Shown here one piece after another: positions 33,698 to 42,957 of a stretch of 64,000 bases of DNA (the stretch's first letter is position 1; every line of letters begins with the position of its first letter). The notes under the pieces are model-generated. The model was given only the letters and a program-made list of their open reading frames with translations. It searched no databases and was not told the origin of the DNA. Origin of the DNA: UBA7330 sp965243485. GTDB taxonomy: Bacteria > Bacteroidota > Bacteroidia > Cytophagales > Cyclobacteriaceae. The DNA is taken from positions 2,728,001 through 2,792,000 of the forward strand of contig CBDEVP010000001.1 of NCBI GenBank assembly GCA_965243485.1, given 5' to 3'. Made by a program: the position numbers and the translations under genes.

Positions 33698-35044
33698 TTA
33701 GTAGGCAAGCCCTTTACCCAGCTGCCTGTTACCCTCTTCGGTGATCAGAAAATCATTTTCTATCCTGATCCCAGTAAAATTTCGATATTTCTCTACCTCA
33801 TCATAGTTGATAAAATCCTTCAACTTCTTTTCGGCCTTCCATAGGTCTATCAGCTTAGGGATAAAATAGAGCCCCGGCTCAACAGTCAGTACAAAACCAG
33901 GTTCGACTGCTCTACCCATTCTGAGCGATTTCAGTCCGAATTGATCACTTTGATGTAGGTCATCTGTATAACCCACAAACTGCTCGCCAAGATCTTCCAT
34001 GTCGTGTACATCCAGTCCCATCATGTGTCCGACACCACATTGAAAGAATAAAGTATGCGCTCCTAGTTGAACTGCTTCCCTAATGTCACCCTTCATCAGG
34101 CCAAGCATTTTTAAACCATCCCCCAGCTTTTCAGCAGCCAAAAGATGGATATCAAGGAATCGTACACCCGGTTTCAAAGCGGTGACCGCTTCATCATGAG
34201 CATGTTTTACGATCTCATACATTTCCTTTTGTCTGGTTGTAAATCCCGTTCCGACAGGAAAGGTCCTGGTGAGATCCCCGGCATAATGTCTTTTTGTTTC
34301 AGCCCCGCAATCTACAAGCAACATATCGCCGTTTTTGAGAGTGTTGCCTTTGTAATAATTATGCAAAACATGCCCGTCTACGGTCAAAATGGTGGGAAAA
34401 GAGAGTCTGCATCCCCGGGCCTCCACATGGCTTTGGATTTTAGCTGCAATCTGAGCTTCAGTTGTTCCGGCTACCGCATGCTCTCTGGCCATTTTCTGCA
34501 TATCAATGGTCAGGTCAACCGCCTTTTCGATCTCTGCGATCTCCTCCGTAGATTTGTATGACCTTTGATTGACTACTGCTCTGATCAGATCCAGCGATAC
34601 ACGATCAGGAATATTACCAGGATCTTGATCAAGATAGCTGGCCAGTTTGATCACATTCTCCGGTCTGTACGGAGGCAGGTAATGGATTTCACCATCAAAT
34701 TTTTTAATATAACCCTCTAATCCTTGAGAAGGATAAATGGTCGAAATGCCGGCTTTTTCGCAGAAACTTTCCAGGTGATCCACATCACCCAGAAAGACCG
34801 TCTCATCAATGCCCGGATCATCGCCAAAAATGATATCCTCGTCATTATCAATATCAATAAGTCCGCACAATCCTGGGCGGTCAATTCCAAAGAAATAAAG
34901 GAAGCTGCTGTCTTGTCGAAAAGCATAAGTATTGTGCTTAAAATTTATACTGCTTTCTTGATTGCCAAGCAGGACGATTAATCCATTTCCGACCTCTTTT
35001 TTAAGGCGATCCCTCCTTTGCTGATATACTTCTTTGCTAAACAT
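33698..35044 (-). CDS. Xaa-Pro aminopeptidase (aminopeptidase P family)
   Basis: This 448-residue M24B metallopeptidase removes N-terminal residues next to proline. An N-terminal creatinase-like domain (GLIVLLGNQESS, FRQDSSFLYFFGIDRPG) precedes a pita-bread catalytic domain with the di-metal ligands: Asp in LLVDCGAETKRHYAGD (and the second Asp in GDLTRTF), His in GVGHMMGLDVHD, Glu in LTVEPGLYF and Glu in IRIENDFLIT. The start at 35044 (MFSKEVYQQRRDRL) is preferred to 35086. No signal peptide is seen, so it acts in the cytoplasm. With the S9 peptidase nearby it suits breakdown of proline-rich peptides. Confidence 0.93.
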   Translation of the reverse strand: MFSKEVYQQRRDRLKKEVGNGLIVLLGNQESSINFKHNTYAFRQDSSFLYFFGIDRPGLCGLIDIDNDEDIIFGDDPGIDETVFLGDVDHLESFCEKAGISTIYPSQGLEGYIKKFDGEIHYLPPYRPENVIKLASYLDQDPGNIPDRVSLDLIRAVVNQRSYKSTEEIAEIEKAVDLTIDMQKMAREHAVAGTTEAQIAAKIQSHVEARGCRLSFPTILTVDGHVLHNYYKGNTLKNGDMLLVDCGAETKRHYAGDLTRTFPVGTGFTTRQKEMYEIVKHAHDEAVTALKPGVRFLDIHLLAAEKLGDGLKMLGLMKGDIREAVQLGAHTLFFQCGVGHMMGLDVHDMEDLGEQFVGYTDDLHQSDQFGLKSLRMGRAVEPGFVLTVEPGLYFIPKLIDLWKAEKKLKDFINYDEVEKYRNFTGIRIENDFLITEEGNRQLGKGLAY

Positions 35045-35358
35045 ATTATCCAGTGTGTTATGACCAAAAGTACCACTGTTCGACACCGTGATTTTGTAAA
35101 TTTTAACTAAGTACCGTACTATCTTAACACTGACTTCAGAAATTGAGAATTGAAGGCATTACCTGCTCTTTATTTATGTAAATTTTAAGTTACAAAGTTG
35201 ATTTTTTGACTTATTGCAATGATTCTGTGAACGAGTTGGTAATTAAATGATTTAACGAACAGTTAAGAATCATCAATAAATACAAAATCAGTAGAAATGA
35301 TGGAATTAAAATTATGAGTAACATCAGAAATTAACGTGTAAAACCAAAAACAATTTAT
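35045..35358. other. Divergent region upstream of the polysaccharide locus
   Basis: This 314-bp AT-rich gap between pepP (minus) and susC (plus) should contain the locus promoter. An imperfect hairpin-like sequence with TTAAC/GTTAA arms lies at about 35250-35271. I could not identify a confident TAnnTTTG box, an operator or a tRNA, and no regulator gene abuts it. Confidence 0.5.
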
Positions 35359-38300
35359 ATGGATTCAACAATACGTAGATTATTATGTAATGTGCCTAAA
35401 CCAAATGTTTATGGCATGGTGTTGTTATTGTCCTTCTACTGCCTTTCTTATGGCGTGGCAGGTAATGCAACGGATCCGGGTACTCATCCGGAAAAAGCGT
35501 CAGAAGATCAGACTACAATTTCCGGTACAGTCACAGATGAGAGTGGAGTTGGGCTGCCGGGAGCAAACGTGGTCGAAGTGGGTACTTCGAATGGTACAAT
35601 TACAGATGTAGATGGTAACTATACATTGAATGTCGGAAGTGCCAATGCGCGGTTGCTCATATCCTTTGTGGGCTACGAAGCCATTGAAGTACCTGTAGCC
35701 GGGCAGTCTACCATTAATGTAAGCCTGAGTGAGGACGTCTCAAGCCTGGAGGAAGTAGTAGTGGTTGGTTATGGTACCCAGAAGAAGGTGAACCTGACTG
35801 GTGCCGTTTCTACCGCAGGCAAGGAAAATATAGAGAGCCGCCCCATTCAAAACGTACAGCAGGCACTTCAGGGGGTAGTTCCCAACCTGGTCATTTCACC
35901 AAACACTGCAGGTGGAGAGCCCGGATCGGATATGGATATGACCATCAGGGGGCTTCAGTCCTTTGAGGGTAGCAATTCACCTCTGGTGCTTGTGGACAAC
36001 GTGCCAATGAAAATCAACGATATCAATCCTGCGGATGTGGAATCTGTATCTGTACTGAAAGATGCAGCTTCAGCAGCCATCTACGGAGCCCGCGCTGCTT
36101 ATGGTGTGATCTTGATCACTACCAAACAAGGTTCGGGTCGTGCGAAGGTCAACTATACGGCAAATTTTGCCAGGAGTTCTCCAACGATCTGGCCTGAATT
36201 TGCTGATCCTTTGCAAGCGATCTATGCACACAATGATGCAGCAACCAATGTAGGAAGAGCACCTTATTATGATGCTGATGCAATCGACAGGTTTCTTCAA
36301 AACCAGGCGAATCCGGGTAGTGCACCCTCTATGTTGCCTACCCCTAGCGGAGATGACTGGCAAATCATGAACACAGGGATGATGGCGGTGGCCAATTTTG
36401 ATCCGGAAGAAGTGATTGTAAACAGGTCAGCGCCTATCACCCAGCATAACCTGAGTATATCGGGCGGATCTGATAAGGTTAATTATTATATCTCCACAGG
36501 ATTCCTTACTCAGGAAGGATTATTAAAAGTTGGTAATGAAAGTTTCCAAAGGTTCAACATCGATGCCAAGGTATCTGCCAAAGCAACAGATTGGTTAACT
36601 GTTGAATTCCTGACCAAGTTTAGACATAACAATGAGAACTTCCCATGGAACCCAACCTTTGGAAGAGCCTGGATCATGAACTGGATCTCCAAGCTGAAGC
36701 CGGGATTACCCGTTTTTTACGATGGCACAGACATTTATACGCTGAATTCAAGATTTGGAGAATGGCAGGCCGTCCGGGAAGATTGGAGGAGAAGACAGCT
36801 GACCCTCTCTCCCAGACTTATATTTGAGCCCATCAAAGGTTGGGTGACCAACGTTCAGTTCAACTATGTCTCCAATGACAATCGTCAGACAACGGTCAAT
36901 CCACAAATTCCATGGGTAAGACCCAGTGGTACCATTGATTACAGCCCGGCAACCAGAGAAGGTACCGGATATAATTCCGCCTTATTCACCAACGAATACT
37001 TTTCGCCCAATATCTTCTCCAGCTACGAAAGAAGCTTTGGAAGACATAATTTTGGCGTTCTCGTTGGTTACCAGCACGAGGTTTATAGATATACCAACCT
37101 GCTTGTGCAGGCCAATCACCTGGTAACAGATCAGATCCCGTCCATCAGTACGGCTGTAGGAACACAGGTATTTGGAAATAACCCGAACCCTAATGAAGAT
37201 GAAATGGGTCACTGGGGAACCATGGGTCTTTTTGGAAGGATCAACTATAACTTCGATGAAAAATACCTGCTTGAATTCAATATCAGGAGAGACGGATCCT
37301 CGAGATTTGATCCTAATAACAGATGGGGTACTTTCAGGTCTATTTCCGGAGGTTGGTCAATATCCAACGAGGAGTTCTTCCCATTGAAGGATCAAATAGA
37401 TCTTCTTAAGATCCGTGCATCCTACGGTGAGCTGGGTAACCAGGATGTGGATAACTATCTGTATGTTCCTACCATGAATACCACTCAAACTAACTACTGG
37501 TTATTCAATAACTCAAGACCATGGACAGTTCAGTCTCCGAATCTTACCAGTATTAATCTGACGTGGGAACAAGTAGCAACAATTGATATAGGTCTCGACT
37601 TTGCACTACTGGGTAGCAAACTAACAGGTGCATTCGATTGGTATCAATCAAGAACAACTGACCTTGTGAGTCCGGGAGAAGAACTGCCAGCTGTATTGGG
37701 TACTTCAGTGCCTAAGAGAAACGAGGGTGAGATTGTGACCCGGGGCTGGGAAATAGAAATTTCCTGGAGGGACAGGATCAACGACTTTACTTATCAGGTA
37801 AGGGGTGTGCTTTCAGATTACCAGAGTACGGTCGAAAGCTACAGTAACCCAACAGGATTATTGCCGACCAATACCAGATACTATGAAGGCCAAAAGCTTG
37901 GTGAGATCTGGGGATTCAGAACCGATGGTCTCTATCAATCTCAGGAAGAGATTGATGCACACAATGTCACTACCAGTGCAATCTCTGGTTTCGCTTTCAA
38001 TCCTGGCGACGTCAGATATCGGGACCTGAATGGTGATGGAGCAATTAATTTCGGTGACAACACAGTGAGCAATCCGGGAGACCAGGTGATTCTGGGCAAT
38101 ACTACCCCACGTTTTCAATATGGATTCAGTGGTAATGCGGCCTGGAAGGGTATAGATATATCTTTCTTCTGGCAGGGCGTTGCCAAGAGAGACCTGTGGC
38201 CGATCAATAACGGACAGGGAATATTCAGGGGACCAGGTGGTGGACCTATGCACGCTGGTGCACTGGTTGAACACATAGATTACTGGAGAGATGATTCAAG

Positions 38301-38637
38301 CCCTCTGGGCGCTAATCCTGATGCTTACTTTCCCAGACCATACTCGCAGTATGTGGGTCAAAATGGAAAGAATTATAACAATCCTAACGATCGATACCTG
38401 CAGAATGGTGCTTACATCCGGCTGAAAAATGTCCAGGTTGGATATACATTCCCGAACTCTTTGACAGAGAAAGTCTTCATTTCTAATGCAAGAATTTACC
38501 TGTCGGGTGAGAACCTGTTGACATTCACTGACCTTTTGTTCTTTGATCCTGAAGCCTTCGCCGGCAGATGGTATGGAGCAGGGGACGCCTATCCTTTGAA
38601 TAAGTCGTTCTCCATGGGATTAAATGTTACATTCTAA
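35359..38637 (+). CDS. SusC/RagA-family TonB-dependent outer-membrane glycan transporter
   Basis: This 1092-residue outer-membrane importer uses TonB energy to pull oligosaccharides bound by its SusD partner into the periplasm. In order: a signal sequence (about residues 18-36), a carboxypeptidase-D-like domain (ISGTVTDESGVGLPGANV, ~54-125), a TonB-box region (EEVVVVGYGTQKK, 131-143), the plug (ENIESRPIQNVQQALQG to ITTKQGSG) and a 22-strand barrel ending in NVTF with the terminal Phe that directs barrel insertion. There is no STN domain, so it does not signal to an anti-sigma factor. Stop to susD start is 13 bp. It starts the large plus-strand locus. Confidence 0.97.
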   Translation: MDSTIRRLLCNVPKPNVYGMVLLLSFYCLSYGVAGNATDPGTHPEKASEDQTTISGTVTDESGVGLPGANVVEVGTSNGTITDVDGNYTLNVGSANARLLISFVGYEAIEVPVAGQSTINVSLSEDVSSLEEVVVVGYGTQKKVNLTGAVSTAGKENIESRPIQNVQQALQGVVPNLVISPNTAGGEPGSDMDMTIRGLQSFEGSNSPLVLVDNVPMKINDINPADVESVSVLKDAASAAIYGARAAYGVILITTKQGSGRAKVNYTANFARSSPTIWPEFADPLQAIYAHNDAATNVGRAPYYDADAIDRFLQNQANPGSAPSMLPTPSGDDWQIMNTGMMAVANFDPEEVIVNRSAPITQHNLSISGGSDKVNYYISTGFLTQEGLLKVGNESFQRFNIDAKVSAKATDWLTVEFLTKFRHNNENFPWNPTFGRAWIMNWISKLKPGLPVFYDGTDIYTLNSRFGEWQAVREDWRRRQLTLSPRLIFEPIKGWVTNVQFNYVSNDNRQTTVNPQIPWVRPSGTIDYSPATREGTGYNSALFTNEYFSPNIFSSYERSFGRHNFGVLVGYQHEVYRYTNLLVQANHLVTDQIPSISTAVGTQVFGNNPNPNEDEMGHWGTMGLFGRINYNFDEKYLLEFNIRRDGSSRFDPNNRWGTFRSISGGWSISNEEFFPLKDQIDLLKIRASYGELGNQDVDNYLYVPTMNTTQTNYWLFNNSRPWTVQSPNLTSINLTWEQVATIDIGLDFALLGSKLTGAFDWYQSRTTDLVSPGEELPAVLGTSVPKRNEGEIVTRGWEIEISWRDRINDFTYQVRGVLSDYQSTVESYSNPTGLLPTNTRYYEGQKLGEIWGFRTDGLYQSQEEIDAHNVTTSAISGFAFNPGDVRYRDLNGDGAINFGDNTVSNPGDQVILGNTTPRFQYGFSGNAAWKGIDISFFWQGVAKRDLWPINNGQGIFRGPGGGPMHAGALVEHIDYWRDDSSPLGANPDAYFPRPYSQYVGQNGKNYNNPNDRYLQNGAYIRLKNVQVGYTFPNSLTEKVFISNARIYLSGENLLTFTDLLFFDPEAFAGRWYGAGDAYPLNKSFSMGLNVTF

Positions 38638-38650
38638 ATCGAACGTATCA

Positions 38651-40393
38651 ATGAAAAAATTTGCAATAATTATATGTGTAATCATCGCGGGTTTAGGAAG
38701 CTATTCCTGCGAGGAGGAAATACTGGACAGAACGCCGCTGGATCAGATCTCTGATCCGGACTTCTGGACGAGTCAGACGGACCTTGAATTATATGTTAAT
38801 CAATTCTATGATGACATTGAAGGATGGGCCCCATCAGGGGGAGGAAGAGCTCCAACCCTTGATATGGGTACGGACATAGCCTATGAGTCACTTAACAATT
38901 TCTCATTTACCTATACTGCCCAGCTGGATGGAACATTGAATATTCCAACATCTGCGAATCAGAATATTTGGAATTGGACGAATATCCGTGATGTTAATTA
39001 TTTTCTGGCCAATGCGGACCGTGTGACCTCAGGAGGTGACCTGGTTGACCACTACATTGGAGAAGGCCATTATTTCAGGGCATTTTTCTATTTCGATCTG
39101 CTGAGAAGATATGGCGATCTGCCGATCATCAAGCAACCGGTGAACGTGGATGATGACGACATCCTGTATGGTGCTAGAAGTCCGAGGACTGAAGTTTTTG
39201 ATTTTATCCTGGAAGACCTGGACATGGCCATCTCCATGATGAAGAACGGACCAGACCTGGCCAGTCACCAGAACAGGATCAGTAAAGAAGTTGCTCAGCT
39301 GTTTAAGGCAAGAGTAGCTCTCTTTGAAGGCACCTGGGAAAAGTATCATCAGGGAACAGTCTTTGCCGGAGATACCGATGGATCTGCTTACATCCAGGCA
39401 GCAGCAGACGCTGCCAAGGCAGTAATCGATGGTGGTAACTATTCACTATTCACCACCGGCAATCCGGATTATGATTACTTTGATCTGTTTAATAATACAG
39501 ATTACGCAGGTAATCCTGAAGTTTTGCTTTTCAGACACTATAATGGACTGGAGTTTGGGGATTCCTTCAGTAATCAGCTGTGGAACTGGCCAAACAGCTA
39601 CGGCTGGACACAGGAAGTGACAGAGTTCTACCTGTGTACAGATGGAGACCCGATCAGCGTAAGCCCGCTCTTTGTAGGTGATGATTCGCTGCAGATCCTG
39701 GAGACAAACCGTGATCCAAGACTGGCGCAATCGGTGATGGTGCCGGGGGATCCCAGGGTTATCAATGGTTCTGATACAACTTTCTATGAAATTCCAAATC
39801 TGTTTGATGCTCCAACCGGAATCGAGTCGCAAAAATTCCGCCTGGTGGTGGTTGATCCGTCAGTTGGTGTGAATAATGGTAATGTTGATTACATCAACTT
39901 CAGGTTTGCTGAAGCCTTATTGATCTATGCAGAAGCAAGGGCTGAATTAGGACAGCTGACCCAGGCAGATCTTGATCTGACAATCAATCAATTGCGAGCC
40001 AGGGTTGGTATGCCTGACCTGACCATGACCCCTACACCTGATCCCGATGCTATAGATTATGGATATCCTATTTCTGATATACTATATGAGATCAGGAGAG
40101 AAAGGACGGTTGAGCTTTTGGGTGAAGGCCAAAGGATGAATGACCTGATGCGCTGGCGGGCACATGCTTACTGGCAGGGCAACAGATTTACCGGTACTTA
40201 TTATACTGATAAATTTAAAGCTTCAGTTTCGACCATTCCAGAGAATGGCGATGGGTTCCTTGATCCTTTTTCGAACTTACTGCAAGGAGCTGGTGGTGTG
40301 TATGGATTTAATGAGGAAAGGGATTATCTCCTGCCTATTCCAATTCAGGAACGAACATTGAATCCTAACCTTACTCAGAATCCTGGCTGGTAG
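38651..40393 (+). CDS. SusD/RagB-family surface glycan-binding lipoprotein
   Basis: This 580-residue lipoprotein caps the SusC barrel and binds its glycan at the cell surface. The start at 38651 (MKKFAIIICVIIAGLGSYSC) gives a clean lipoprotein signal with acidic residues right after Cys (CEEE), the Bacteroidota surface-export pattern; the earlier ATG at 38624 overlaps susC. SusD marks include DPDFWTSQTDLELYVNQFY, helical repeats (EGHYFRAFFYFDLLRRYGDLP), RISKEVAQLFKARVALFEG and the C-terminal RRERTVELLGEGQRMNDLMRW. A terminator follows 31 bp downstream. Confidence 0.97.
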   Translation: MKKFAIIICVIIAGLGSYSCEEEILDRTPLDQISDPDFWTSQTDLELYVNQFYDDIEGWAPSGGGRAPTLDMGTDIAYESLNNFSFTYTAQLDGTLNIPTSANQNIWNWTNIRDVNYFLANADRVTSGGDLVDHYIGEGHYFRAFFYFDLLRRYGDLPIIKQPVNVDDDDILYGARSPRTEVFDFILEDLDMAISMMKNGPDLASHQNRISKEVAQLFKARVALFEGTWEKYHQGTVFAGDTDGSAYIQAAADAAKAVIDGGNYSLFTTGNPDYDYFDLFNNTDYAGNPEVLLFRHYNGLEFGDSFSNQLWNWPNSYGWTQEVTEFYLCTDGDPISVSPLFVGDDSLQILETNRDPRLAQSVMVPGDPRVINGSDTTFYEIPNLFDAPTGIESQKFRLVVVDPSVGVNNGNVDYINFRFAEALLIYAEARAELGQLTQADLDLTINQLRARVGMPDLTMTPTPDPDAIDYGYPISDILYEIRRERTVELLGEGQRMNDLMRWRAHAYWQGNRFTGTYYTDKFKASVSTIPENGDGFLDPFSNLLQGAGGVYGFNEERDYLLPIPIQERTLNPNLTQNPGW

Positions 40394-40424
40394 ATAATTA
40401 TTAAATTTCCTCTTCATACATTTT

Positions 40425-40459
40425 AAAGGAGCCGGTCTGAAAATGGCCGGCTCTTTTTT
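40425..40459 (+). terminator. Intrinsic terminator or attenuator after susD
   Basis: A 7-bp GC stem GAGCCGG/CCGGCTC (40429-40435 and 40447-40453) is extended by A/T pairs and followed by TTTTTT. It separates the transporter pair from the enzyme genes, so SusCD can be made in excess over the enzymes while some transcripts read through. The downstream GH78 gene may also have its own promoter, but no clear box is seen. Confidence 0.8.
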
Positions 40460-40510
40460 CAAAAGTAAATGAAAGATAAGAGGCCAAATCTTTTGCATGG
40501 TAAATAGTAT

Positions 40511-42931
40511 ATGTCCAAGCGAGCACAACTAAAGTATACAGTCATTGGTATTTACCTTTTACTCACCAGCTGTGGGAAGATCAATGAAGATAAACGTGTT
40601 CTGATTTTTGAAAGTGAAGAAGCGAGTTGGATTACCGATGGCAGCGAGTTACCAGCCAGTGATTCCTTGTTCTATCTGGATAATCCAACACCGCTTTTTC
40701 GAAAGGAATTTAGCATCACCAAACCAGTCGCTCAGGCCAAGCTATTCATCACGGCAGCCGGCTATTATCTGGCCTGGCTTAATGGGGAACGTATAGGAGA
40801 TCAAATTCTCGCACCTGCCTGGACAGATTACAGTAAAAGGATCTACTACTCCGGTTATGATATTACTGAATCATTGCTTAATCAGAAAAACTGTATCGGC
40901 ATTGCCCTGGGAAATGGTTTTTACAATCCCCTTCCATTGCGTAAGTGGGGAAGGAGAAATTTAAGGAACGATACCAAAGTTGGCAAGCCTGCCATACTTG
41001 CGATGTTGTCGATTGCGTACAAAGATGGCACCTCAGAAACCATGGTTAGTGATACCAGCTGGAGGCATGCCTTTGGTCCGATCAGGCACAACAGTGTCTA
41101 TCTGGGCGTAAAGTATGATGCCAGGCATGAAATTGACGGATGGAATGAAGTTGGCTTTGACGATCAAAGCTGGAAGCCTGCCGTCAAGGGTGATGCTCCG
41201 GGAGGGGAGTTGCAGGAAGCATTTTTCCCACCGGTGCAAATTGCTCAGGAAATCAAACCGGTTGATGTATACAGTCCGCAAGAAGGTACCTGGATCGTTG
41301 ATATGGGGGTCAATTTTACCGGAACCTACAAAATCAGGTTAGAGGGAAATGAGGGCGATACCATACATTTCCGTTTCGGTGAACGCGTGTACGAGGACGG
41401 TTCGCTGAATCCGATGACATCCGTCATAGGACAGATCAAGCGACCTGGTATCGGCGGGCCCGGCGCTCCTGATGTAGCCTGGCAGAGGGACCTCTATGTC
41501 ATGGGTGAGGAAGGCTCGGGTATTTTTCAACCGGACTTTACTTATCATGTGTACAGGTATATGGAAATTAAAGGATTGGATTACAAGCCTGAACCTGAAG
41601 ATATTACCGGACTATTTACGTACACGAATGTCGATTCACAAAACACATTTGATAGCTCTTCAGACCTGTTGAACGACATTCAGGAGGTGACACGAAGAAC
41701 TTTCCTGGCAAACCTCGTCAGTGTTCAGTCGGATTGTCCTGCCAGGGAGAAGTTTGGATATGGCGGAGATCTGAACGCTACGAGCGAATCATACATCTAT
41801 AATTTTGATGTGCAGTCCATCTACCGGAAGACGATCTATGACTGGGTAGATGCGATGAACGACAGCACGTTTGTGGATACTGCACCTTTCGTAGGGGTAA
41901 AGTATTGTGGTATCAGTTGGGAATCTGCCTTTCTGATCACCCAGTATCACCTGTATTTATATTACAATGACATAGCCCTTGTCGAAGAACTTTATGAGCT
42001 GGATAAGCAATGGATGGAGAAGGTGGCCAGGATCCATCCGGAAGGACTGGTGACATCTGGCCTGAGTGATCACGAGTCGCTGGAGCCTGTGCCGGTTGAA
42101 CTTACTGGGACCAGTCATTATCTGCAATGTGCGAGGATCATGCAGGAATTTGCTTCGGTCATGGGAGATGAAGAAAGTGTTGAGAAATACAAGCTGCTGG
42201 CTGAAAAGCTAAAGAGCATCGTCAAAGAGCGTTTCTGGGATGTGCCTGTAAATCAGAAGATCAACAGGCAAACACTCTTTGCAAATTTGCTTTATCATGG
42301 TATCATTCCAGCAGGTGAAATAGAAGCAGCTAAAGATTCATTGCTCAAAGCAGTCAGTAATGGACCAGCAGGACATTTTAATACTGGAATATTTGGGACC
42401 AAATATGTGCTGGAGGCATTATCCAAATACGAATCACCTGAAGCAGTTTTTGATATCGTTAACAGTACGACATTTCCCGGATGGGGCTTCATGATCGATA
42501 ATGGGGCTACTACCCTATGGGAAACCTGGAAGGAAAGTGACAATACGTATTCCAATTGTCACCCTATGTTCGGCTCTGTCACCGAGTGGTACTATCGTTG
42601 GCTGGGCGGGATTCGCCCGGATGAAGAATATCCGGGTTTTGAGCGGTTCACCCTGGCTCCATCGACCCCGCAAGGTCTGGATGGAGTCAATTGCACCTAC
42701 CAGTCACCCTATGGATCTATTACCTCAAACTGGAAAAGGAATCAAAAGGGAGGCTATGAATTCGAGTTGATTATTCCGGAAGGAACGACTGCCCGTGTGA
42801 AATTGCCCTTGAGCAATTCTCAGGAACTTCAGGTCAAAAGCGGACCTGCAATCGATCCGGAGATGTTAAAAGGAGGAGAATTTGCATTGCAGGGAGGCGA
42901 ATATGTATTGACAACCGAATCTGGCAGCTAA
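40511..42931 (+). CDS. GH78 alpha-L-rhamnosidase, lipoprotein
   Basis: This 806-residue enzyme hydrolyses terminal alpha-L-rhamnose. It has a lipoprotein signal (VIGIYLLLTSC). The N-terminal jelly-roll has FITAAGYYLAWLNGERIGD and LAPAWTDYSKRIYYSGYD, the Bac_rhamnosid_N signature. The (alpha/alpha)6 catalytic domain begins near residue 400, where SDCPAREKFGYGGDLNA carries the general-acid region of GH78, and the second catalytic Glu region is GATTLWETW. A C-terminal beta domain has WYYRWLGGIRPDEEYPGF. Length is normal for Bacteroidota GH78. It is the first enzyme after the terminator; a sulfatase gene follows by 26 bp. Confidence 0.94.
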   Translation: MSKRAQLKYTVIGIYLLLTSCGKINEDKRVLIFESEEASWITDGSELPASDSLFYLDNPTPLFRKEFSITKPVAQAKLFITAAGYYLAWLNGERIGDQILAPAWTDYSKRIYYSGYDITESLLNQKNCIGIALGNGFYNPLPLRKWGRRNLRNDTKVGKPAILAMLSIAYKDGTSETMVSDTSWRHAFGPIRHNSVYLGVKYDARHEIDGWNEVGFDDQSWKPAVKGDAPGGELQEAFFPPVQIAQEIKPVDVYSPQEGTWIVDMGVNFTGTYKIRLEGNEGDTIHFRFGERVYEDGSLNPMTSVIGQIKRPGIGGPGAPDVAWQRDLYVMGEEGSGIFQPDFTYHVYRYMEIKGLDYKPEPEDITGLFTYTNVDSQNTFDSSSDLLNDIQEVTRRTFLANLVSVQSDCPAREKFGYGGDLNATSESYIYNFDVQSIYRKTIYDWVDAMNDSTFVDTAPFVGVKYCGISWESAFLITQYHLYLYYNDIALVEELYELDKQWMEKVARIHPEGLVTSGLSDHESLEPVPVELTGTSHYLQCARIMQEFASVMGDEESVEKYKLLAEKLKSIVKERFWDVPVNQKINRQTLFANLLYHGIIPAGEIEAAKDSLLKAVSNGPAGHFNTGIFGTKYVLEALSKYESPEAVFDIVNSTTFPGWGFMIDNGATTLWETWKESDNTYSNCHPMFGSVTEWYYRWLGGIRPDEEYPGFERFTLAPSTPQGLDGVNCTYQSPYGSITSNWKRNQKGGYEFELIIPEGTTARVKLPLSNSQELQVKSGPAIDPEMLKGGEFALQGGEYVLTTESGS

Positions 42932-42957
42932 GAAATTATAATAAATAATCAAATTCA

